DNA of 64,000 nt from Melastoma dodecandrum (taxonomy: Eukaryota; Streptophyta; Magnoliopsida; Myrtales; Melastomataceae), in contig JARUPY010000245.1 in the NCBI GenBank assembly GCA_029817715.1, positions 186,001-250,000 of the forward strand, read 5' to 3'. Both the position numbers and the translations under genes were made by a program. Below are positions 57,315 to 64,000 of this stretch, piece by piece (positions within the stretch are counted from its first letter, which is position 1; each line of letters begins with the position of its first letter). The notes under the pieces were generated by a model. That model was not told where the DNA came from. It saw only the letters and a program-made list of their open reading frames with translations, and did not search any database.

Positions 57315-60161
57315 TTACTTCCAGCATGGAGGGAATTCAAAGCTTCTCATGCTTTCTCCCGGGCGAGGGGAAGGTTTCGCCTCATCTGATCTCTCTATAG
57401 ACTGAACATCCCAACGTCCATCCCTCCAGAACCCATAATAAACTTCTGGGACACGGGCGACCTTCTGATAGTCCTCGTGGGAGCTGTAGTGTGCAATCCT
57501 CCTTATTAGATCCTCTGGCATATCGAAGAACTCCAACACCTCTAGCTTGGTCAGATTCTCTATACCTGAAGGCAACTCCTGAAACAGTTTGCAGCGCTGG
57601 AGGACGAGCTTCTCAAGATTAGGCATCGCGTCCTGTTCAATATCGATTGTTCTCAGTTCCTCGAAGTAATCGAGTCCCAGAATCTTGAGCTTCTTGAATC
57701 CTTCTGCTTTAAAGCACAGGGATTTCCCGTTGTAAACTTGAAGGAGCTTGAGAACTACCAAATTCGGCAATTTCTGGAGGGTTTCCAGTGGATCCTCTTG
57801 CAATCGGCTTCCTTTGAGATGCAACTTGACAAGGCCATGAATGTTAGCAATCCAACTTGGTAATGACTCCAATCGCCCTTTCAAGTATATCCTCTGAAGT
57901 AGTTGTGGTGGCAACAGAAGGTGGTGCAGGTCAAGGATCTCATTGTCATCGACTGCATTCACCGACATTGCTTGGAGGCTCGTCAACTTCGCGATCGAGC
58001 TGCACAAGTACCTGCCATCTTCTTTCCTCATCTTCAGTATTGCTAACCGAGTAAGTTGCGTCAGCTTTCCAATCTCTTTCAACACCGTGTCGTTCTTCTC
58101 ATCGTCGGCCTCTATGTAGCACAGCTTCTGTAGGGATTGCATAGCACCAATCCCAGCAAGAGCCTTGAATCCATACTTTGAACAGTTATAGGGTACATTC
58201 TCGTATCGATATACGAGGAGATGGCGGAGGCGCTGAAGCTTTAAAACTTCTTCGGGCAGAGAGGTGACATTAGTCTGTTTAAGGTCTAAAGTCTCCAGAT
58301 TCTGAAGATTTCCTATGGAATGCGGTATCGTCTTGATCTCCGTATTTCGGAAGCTAAGGAATCTCAGAAAATACCAATCAACGACTTGAGTCGGGAACTT
58401 ACAGATTGGTGCAGCTTGTAAGTCTAAGACAGTCAGCAGCCTCATACTGCATGTTAGAATAGAATCGACAAGAGACTTGTCGACGGCAAACAGGTACAAG
58501 GAGCGTAGTTGAGAGAGTGACCTGTTTGGCAGTTTGTCTTGTTGGTTGCTTTGTATTGACAGTCGGCGAACTTTCTCGGGCCATGTAATGTTTGGATCCT
58601 TCGAAACTGTAGCAAACATCTGATCTTTCGACTTGCACGCTATTATATCTCGTATAACGCATTGGATGCGGCACGACTTGACCCGTCCGTCAGTGGTTGT
58701 TTCTGCAACTTGCATGAGACTTCTGTTAATAAGCTCCCCAAAGTAATCCTCTGCAACTTCTTCTGCAGTCTTGCCTTCCTTTATCTCGACAAATCCCTCA
58801 GCTATCCACAGCCGGACAAGTCTCACGCGTTCAATTGGCAGACCCTCTGGGAATACGGCGAGGTGTAGGAAACACGCCTTTAGATAGTAAGGTAAATCGC
58901 CAAAGCTCAGGGATAATACCCTATTCAAGTTCTGTAGCCTGTCATTCCCATCGAATCCGGCGTGGAGGCTGCGGCAAACTACAGCCCATTCGTTTTTCCT
59001 CCAGGTCTCTTTTGTAGATAGAACACCACTGATGGCCACGATTGCTAGCGGTAGCCCGTCGCACTTCCGAAGGATATTTTTGCATATGTCTTCCAAGTGC
59101 GAAGGGCATGGGTTCCCTTGAAACGTCTTTCTACAGAATAGCTCCCAGGACACATCCGTTTGCAGCGGCTCCATGTTGTGGACCTCTCCTCCAAACTCAG
59201 CGCAGGCAGTAGATGCAATGTCTACCGACCTCGTGGTGATCATCACTCGGCTTCCCTGGTCATTGTTGGGCAGCGCGTTTCTGATTGCATCCCACTCTCT
59301 TATGAACCACACGTCGTCTAGGACGATGAGGTACCTCCTCCGCTGTAGCAGGTCCCTAATTATCATCTTGAGCCGGTGGCTATTCATGGTCTGGGTGCCG
59401 GGAGGGACTGGCTTTGACATGTCCCTCATGATTTGGCGGAGCATGTCTTTCAGTAGATCTTCTGTCTTCTCATAACGAGATAGGTTGATGAAAGCGTACA
59501 CGGAGAAGTGCTTCCTTACCTCCACATCCTCGTTAACTTGAATTGCGAGAGTGATTTTCCCCAACCCTCCCATACCCACAATCGAGATTACCTCTGTTCT
59601 TGATGCTCCCATGAGTAAGCGGTTCACGAGCTTTTTCTTTGGTTCTTCGATTCCCACAATCTCGGTCTTATCGAGGAGGAGAGCGTTTGTTTGGGGATCC
59701 GGCCATGTGATGTCTGAGTTTGCTAAACTGGGATTGTCTCGAACCTGGTTGAATTTGCGACGTAGTCTTTGGTGCCCAGCACATATTCTCTTAATCCTTC
59801 CGCTTACATTGCATATCTCGGTTGTAAGGCGGTAGCGAGCCTTGAGGTTCCTAATGCAGCAGGACAACCACTGGCGGAGGCTTCTCCATCCGAGTCCATC
59901 GTGTGTGTGCATTAGGACGAGCTTCAACTCATCAAGGGCGTCCTCCATATCATTAGCGCACTCCCTCAGCTGCTTCACCCACACCTTAACTTCCTCGTCG
60001 GTCTCCATAAGGGAATCTGCAGTCCGTAGGAAGGCCTGGGTCCTCTCGAGTTCTTCTTTCGCCATGACAAACTCTGCGTGGCTTCCATTAAACAGCTTAA
60101 TCTCACTTTCCAGAAACAGCCCAAGCTTGTTGACCACGAAGTTCACTGTACTCTCTGCCAT
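57315..60161 (-). CDS. CC-NBS-LRR disease-resistance-like protein (RPM1 type), 948 aa, single exon
   Basis: Intracellular immune-receptor family. Domains: N-terminal coiled coil (about 1-125, with an EDVID-like ANDMEDALDELK at 69-80), NB-ARC (about 165-505) and LRRs (about 540-880). NB-ARC motifs: P-loop GMGGLGKIT (196-204), kinase-2 LIVLDDVW (278-285), RNBS-B GSRVMITTR (303-311), GLPL (369-372), RNBS-D CFLHLAVFPEG (430-440). Two hallmark motifs are degenerate. The P-loop has Ile203 where Thr/Ser binds the phosphate-magnesium, and the MHD motif is IQC (499-501) instead of MHD/VHD. The frame is otherwise intact and of normal length, with the start at 60161 (MAESTVNFVV, typical). It could be a helper or decoy-like NLR, or an early pseudogene. 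Confidence 0.93.
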   Translation of the reverse strand: MAESTVNFVVNKLGLFLESEIKLFNGSHAEFVMAKEELERTQAFLRTADSLMETDEEVKVWVKQLRECANDMEDALDELKLVLMHTHDGLGWRSLRQWLSCCIRNLKARYRLTTEICNVSGRIKRICAGHQRLRRKFNQVRDNPSLANSDITWPDPQTNALLLDKTEIVGIEEPKKKLVNRLLMGASRTEVISIVGMGGLGKITLAIQVNEDVEVRKHFSVYAFINLSRYEKTEDLLKDMLRQIMRDMSKPVPPGTQTMNSHRLKMIIRDLLQRRRYLIVLDDVWFIREWDAIRNALPNNDQGSRVMITTRSVDIASTACAEFGGEVHNMEPLQTDVSWELFCRKTFQGNPCPSHLEDICKNILRKCDGLPLAIVAISGVLSTKETWRKNEWAVVCRSLHAGFDGNDRLQNLNRVLSLSFGDLPYYLKACFLHLAVFPEGLPIERVRLVRLWIAEGFVEIKEGKTAEEVAEDYFGELINRSLMQVAETTTDGRVKSCRIQCVIRDIIACKSKDQMFATVSKDPNITWPEKVRRLSIQSNQQDKLPNRSLSQLRSLYLFAVDKSLVDSILTCSMRLLTVLDLQAAPICKFPTQVVDWYFLRFLSFRNTEIKTIPHSIGNLQNLETLDLKQTNVTSLPEEVLKLQRLRHLLVYRYENVPYNCSKYGFKALAGIGAMQSLQKLCYIEADDEKNDTVLKEIGKLTQLTRLAILKMRKEDGRYLCSSIAKLTSLQAMSVNAVDDNEILDLHHLLLPPQLLQRIYLKGRLESLPSWIANIHGLVKLHLKGSRLQEDPLETLQKLPNLVVLKLLQVYNGKSLCFKAEGFKKLKILGLDYFEELRTIDIEQDAMPNLEKLVLQRCKLFQELPSGIENLTKLEVLEFFDMPEDLIRRIAHYSSHEDYQKVARVPEVYYGFWRDGRWDVQSIERSDEAKPSPRPGESMRSFEFPPCWK

Positions 60162-61425
60162 CTTCCCAACTCCATTCGAGTATCGATCATTCTGTATAAT
60201 TGCTCAACAATGTATTCTGGCCACTGTCCATTAATATATGATTAAGTCCACTGATGAAACGTTACCTGAATTAATTATTCTGAGATGGCGAATCATCTTC
60301 TGCCCCAGTGAAATTACCCGGAAGCAGCCCTTGGCAGATAATCTGTTGATTCAAATGGATAAGATTATGTCCTAGAAATTTGCAGCAGATACAATGTTGT
60401 CTGTGTCATACATTGATATAATCTATCCATTACAGGTTAAGTGGTTAGCCCCTTATCCATTTATCTTGTCATCAACATCAATTTTGATCTATGGTTGGTC
60501 CGCTCGAAAGGCACAACAATCTGGGAACTGCGCTCTGGCGGGATCCCTGCTGTTACCAAAATATATAGATATTATTTCGATATCAAGTATGTGAAAGACC
60601 ATTCCGATTCATGCTAGAGATTGCAGCAAGCCAGTAGCAGCAGCGATGACTCCAATTCTAGGAAAGTATGCTGAATTTTTTATTCTCGATCTGCAAACGC
60701 GCCCGAATTCCTTACAACATACTTGCAAGTCCTTGCCTGAATGAAAATAAGGGGGTAAATTCCATGGGATTATGTTTTCTCGGAAGCAAGAGTCGCGATC
60801 CGAACTGACAGACGGTCGCGGAAGAGATCGGATCTGCCTGGTCGTTTTTGCCTGGACTTGCAATTGCTGCAAGCGAGATCTGACCAGATCCACTTGAGAA
60901 AAAGAAAAAAAGATTAAAGAAGAGAAGATAATGTCATTAGGTGAAAAGCAAATAAAGAATCATTTGAATTAATAATTGGATGTTAATTAGAGGCCGAGTG
61001 CCATTTCTTGGGTTTAAAAGTATGCACCAAAAAAATAAATACAATAATGAGTCGCTTTCCGATGGAGTGGAGTTGATTCAGATCCCACAAAAATTCATGT
61101 AAATGTAAACTGTTAGGTGTGTATTTATTTCAATTCAATTTTTAAAGTCACATATAATTTGTTGCGTGTCAAATGCACTGAAACCCTAAACATCAACTAA
61201 AATTATTACTCTGAATAAATAATTAAGGATACCTTTAGAAAACCCATGAGAAATAAAGGATACATACAATAATCTCTAAAGAAAACTATAGTTTTGTTGT
61301 ATAATAACGTTAGTTAATGAAATATTTTGCGAAAACAGGCCGTTCAAACTCATAAGTTTCTTAACCAATGTAAAAAATTTGGTGTTAAAAAATACCGATT
61401 TCGGTTATTTAAATAACTCGATGTT
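60162..61425. other. NLR upstream region and intergenic DNA
   Basis: The minus frame at 60609-60893 has no known domain and could be leader or upstream relic. No convincing TATA box was placed. The rest is AT-rich. Confidence 0.35.
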
Positions 61426-61830
61426 AGAAACATCGAGTTAGTCAAAAAAAGTTAAGAACTTAGTTTTTGAAATGCCTCTAAGGGGGTTAACCTCTGTGTT
61501 TGAAGCATGAGTTTGGTTTTGTAGAAGTTCTTTGAAAATGGAACTCGGTGTCCGAAGCATTCCATTGAAAATGGTACCTGGTGTTTGAAGTACTGAGTTC
61601 TTTAAAAATGGAACTCAGTTTTTCAAATACCGAGTTTGAGGGGGTTGAACTCAGCGTTTGAAGCAACGAGTTCTTTGAAAATGAAACTCGATGTTCAAGG
61701 CACCGGGTTCTTTGAAATGAACTCGGTGTTTGAAGCAGTTCTTTGAAAAAGGAACTCGGTGATTGAACCATCGAGTTCTTTAAAAATGGAACTCCATGTT
61801 TCTAACCCCAAGTTCTTGACATTAATCAAT
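61426..61830. repeat. Degenerate tandem array of hairpin-forming units (AACTCGGTG type)
   Basis: CTCGATGTT-AGA-AACATCGAG (61427-61447) is a perfect 9-bp stem. From 61500 to 61800 units containing TTCTTTGAAAATGGAACTC, followed by GGTGTTTGAAG and (A/C)(C/A)CGAGTTC, recur at least six times, often as inverted halves. Frames across it are artefacts. Confidence 0.75.
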
Positions 61831-61897
61831 GAAATATGAGTTTGACCGGCTTGTTTCATAAAATATTCTGTGAACAAAACTCAAGAAAACTAATAGC

Positions 61898-62192
61898 TCA
61901 TTTGGCTTCCGGAATGGAATGTGAAGGGAGAAAAAACATAATGATTTAGAAGAGAGTTGTCCAAAAAAATGGTGTGTTTAGTCCAAGAAGAATGGGAGAA
62001 GGGGAAGATAATGTAATGAACATTCCTTATTATGAGTGAGGGAATGCCCATTCTTTCTATTTCTCTTTAAAATTTAGAAAAATGAATTGAATGAAATTGA
62101 AAGGAATATAATAAAAAAGATAAGAAAAGGGAAATAAATAAAATTCTTAGTCCATTCCATTCTATAATTGGATCCTTAAATCAAACACACCG
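61898..62192. mobile_element. Putative MITE
   Basis: The ends are loosely inverted: CATTTGGCTTCCGGAATGGAA on the left; on the right, the reverse complement of CATTCCATTCTATAATTGGA and AAATCAAACACAC. This resembles common plant MITEs with GTTTGG...GGAATGG ends. No clear target duplication. Confidence 0.4.
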
Positions 62193-63690
62193 TAAGGTCA
62201 TATATGATTGCATAATGTTTAGTGGGGCCGGTTTAATATATCAATGTCACATTTGGCTGTGTTATGGACATTTTGATATTCATAAATTTCTTGACTAACA
62301 GATGTGGTCATGGAGTTAAGGACATGTTTGGTCGGGGAACTAAATTTGTCCGAGTCGGCTGACATTTCATTATCAGTGCTGCCTGTGACATGTACAACTA
62401 TTTTCCTATTAGTTTAAGGGTTGCCTGTGAGTGCTTAGAGCACATTGGGGACCAAGTTATCATAATTAAAAGGGTAATTAGGCACTACACGATTTTGGTT
62501 AAATGATTTGTCCACGATTCGGATAAAGACTCCAGGGTGATGACAGCAAGACTTCCTTTTCAATTGAAATTGCGGTAGCAAACACCAACTGACATCAACA
62601 ATAGTGCTCGCATTATGCTTGTTGCTGTCACGCTCGCTCAATGCGTACAACCTATCTCGACTTTAGTGATTGGCGAGCAGATCCTCACACAATCCGATAA
62701 CCTTGCTCTTTGGTTTATGACGATTCAGAAAGAGGGTTTACAGTTTGAATCGCCTGAAACCTTGGTTCCTAAAAAATCATGATCCATTGCTGATAAATTG
62801 CTGAAAAGATTGGTTCCGCAGAATGACGAATTCGAAATTCGCTGACCGCATCCTCCATATTCCATGACATTTGTCTCGTATCATTAACAAGTAGATAAAC
62901 TTCAAATCCACTACATCTGAAATGGGATCAACTTCTTCTGCTTTTCTAGGAGATTTCACAATCTTAAATTATAATATATTCTCTATAACCACATTTGATA
63001 TGACAGCTGGTTTATGTCGTTCATTGGATGATTAATCCTCTTTTAATAAATCGCTTATCTCACGATGAACAAGTTCTTCTTGCTTGCTCACTCGGGTTGG
63101 TGTTGTTTTTTGTTTTTATCATTCAAGTAAAGTTAAGCAACTTCTTGAAAGATCAAGCTCTTCAATTTATTAATTTTCATCGGAATGTTTTGCGTACGGT
63201 TCAGCAACGTCTATGTCGATGTTGATACTCAAACTAATTTACCCCGTTTTAGTGGAAGTGACTACTCAATATCGAAATCGATGACACCAAAGACACGGGA
63301 ATCATCCTTGAAGCTTTCCAATTTGTTTTATTAAGATTTCGAGAAAATTCCGAACCTTGTGAACATGTATGCTTTCTTGTTTGTAAAAGAGCATTGCACA
63401 CATGTAATATAAAAGAAATTAGCTTGCGATCTGCACCAACTATCGATCAGAAAATTCTGTTGCCCAGTACAGGAAAGATCAAGGTTTTGCGAACAGATGA
63501 AAACTTGTTATGTATACTTTGTGAGAAAAATTAAGTTTGTGATTTATCTTTGTCACGGTCCGACTAATCGGGGGCAGGGGCGAAATAAGAGATGCGTAAG
63601 CTCCAAATCCACGTAACTTCAGGGAGAATACATGGTTTTTTCGCATCGTATGTCTTCGTTATGCCCGTTTAGTACCTTTAGAGGCCGTGT
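62193..63690. other. Intergenic region, no supported gene
   Basis: Frames at 62435-62650, 62777-62959 (minus) and 63028-63225 (plus) have no recognised domain. The stretch near 63230 (TNLPRFSGSDYSI on plus) faintly recalls retroelement gag starts, but nothing follows. Confidence 0.35.
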
Positions 63691-64000
63691 ATAATAAACA
63701 TTAAATACAAGGATCTTCCCATTTTTTGGGAAGGCAAAGCTTCCTCTGCAAGCCTCTGGGACGAACGCTCCCTCTCCATTTTTTGTCTTTCACGAACACA
63801 AGAAAGGAAAGGGGTTTGGAGGAGAAGAAGAAGCATTCGGTGAAGGAGAAGGAGGTGAGTAGTGACTTTGTGGGACGCCCACCTTACACCTTTTCTTCTC
63901 TCCTACCTTACGTGAGGCGCGCCCATGCTATTGTCGCCCTTAATGTGTGTTGTTGTGGATGTCTGCCTGCTGAAATGGTGTTGTTTGATGCGTGTGTGGA
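63691..64000 (+). promoter_or_regulatory. Possible promoter and first leader exon of a gene running off the right edge
   Basis: TATAATAAA lies at about 63690. It is followed by a purine- and CT-rich leader-like stretch and a good donor (GGAG|GTGAGTAG near 63855). No coding exon is visible before the window ends. Weak inference. Confidence 0.3.

Noticed and set aside
57857..60234. Plus-strand frames opposite the NLR
   Set aside because: Shadows of the NLR coding frame, without family similarity.

Overview
The window is nuclear DNA of a flowering plant, almost certainly a eudicot. Its genes have introns, and it carries plant-only families: CYP76 cytochromes P450, a CC-NBS-LRR resistance protein, pentatricopeptide-repeat (PPR) proteins, a BRH1-like RING-H2 protein, and copia, chromovirus, hAT, MULE and SINE elements. 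Intergenic DNA is AT-rich and full of decayed elements. Nothing bacterial or organellar was seen. I could not fix the species.

Layout. 0-2.1 kb: a LINE zinc-finger remnant, a fold-back element and a broken ANTH (clathrin-assembly) gene. 4.8-8.4 kb: a complete 12-exon purine-biosynthesis gene (PUR7, SAICAR synthase, minus strand), probably with a long 5' leader and intron reaching about 10.3 kb. 11.4-12.05 kb: a MULE-type element carrying a G-type lectin receptor-kinase fragment. 12.8-15.1 kb: a cystatin-like gene model followed by a broken FAB1 lipid-kinase fragment. 15.5-17.3 kb: an hAT element with intact ends. 17.3-24.8 kb: a decayed Ty1/copia retrotransposon with a SINE inserted in its reverse transcriptase. 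24.9-30.6 kb: a HUA2-like gene fragment joined to a chromovirus 3' end, next to a GH17 glucanase gene broken by that LTR and by a second hAT element.

31.0-31.6 kb: an intact single-exon RING-H2 gene. 33.8-36.0 kb: AIP2 and F-box pseudogenes. 37.7-49.3 kb: two CYP76 copies in inverted orientation. Copy 1 has one late frameshift; copy 2 has several. The spacer holds a MULE-like element, a caulimovirid-like protease remnant, a copia LTR fragment and a PPR fragment. 50-54.2 kb: a solo LTR and an internally deleted copia element with both LTRs. 54.5-56.1 kb: a PPR pseudogene. 57.3-60.2 kb: an intact 948-residue CC-NBS-LRR ORF whose P-loop and MHD motifs are both degenerate. The last 4 kb hold hairpin-forming tandem repeats, a MITE and possibly the start of another gene.

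Only PUR7, the RING-H2 gene and the NLR look like intact protein genes; the cystatin-like model and CYP76 copy 1 are uncertain. Most other coding signals are remnants of host genes or of transposons, many with introns retained, which points to segmental duplication and decay more than to retroposition. No operon-like or newly invented system is evident. The most unusual items are the NLR with lost nucleotide-binding residues, the gene-fragment-carrying elements, the nested insertions and the inverted CYP76 pair.
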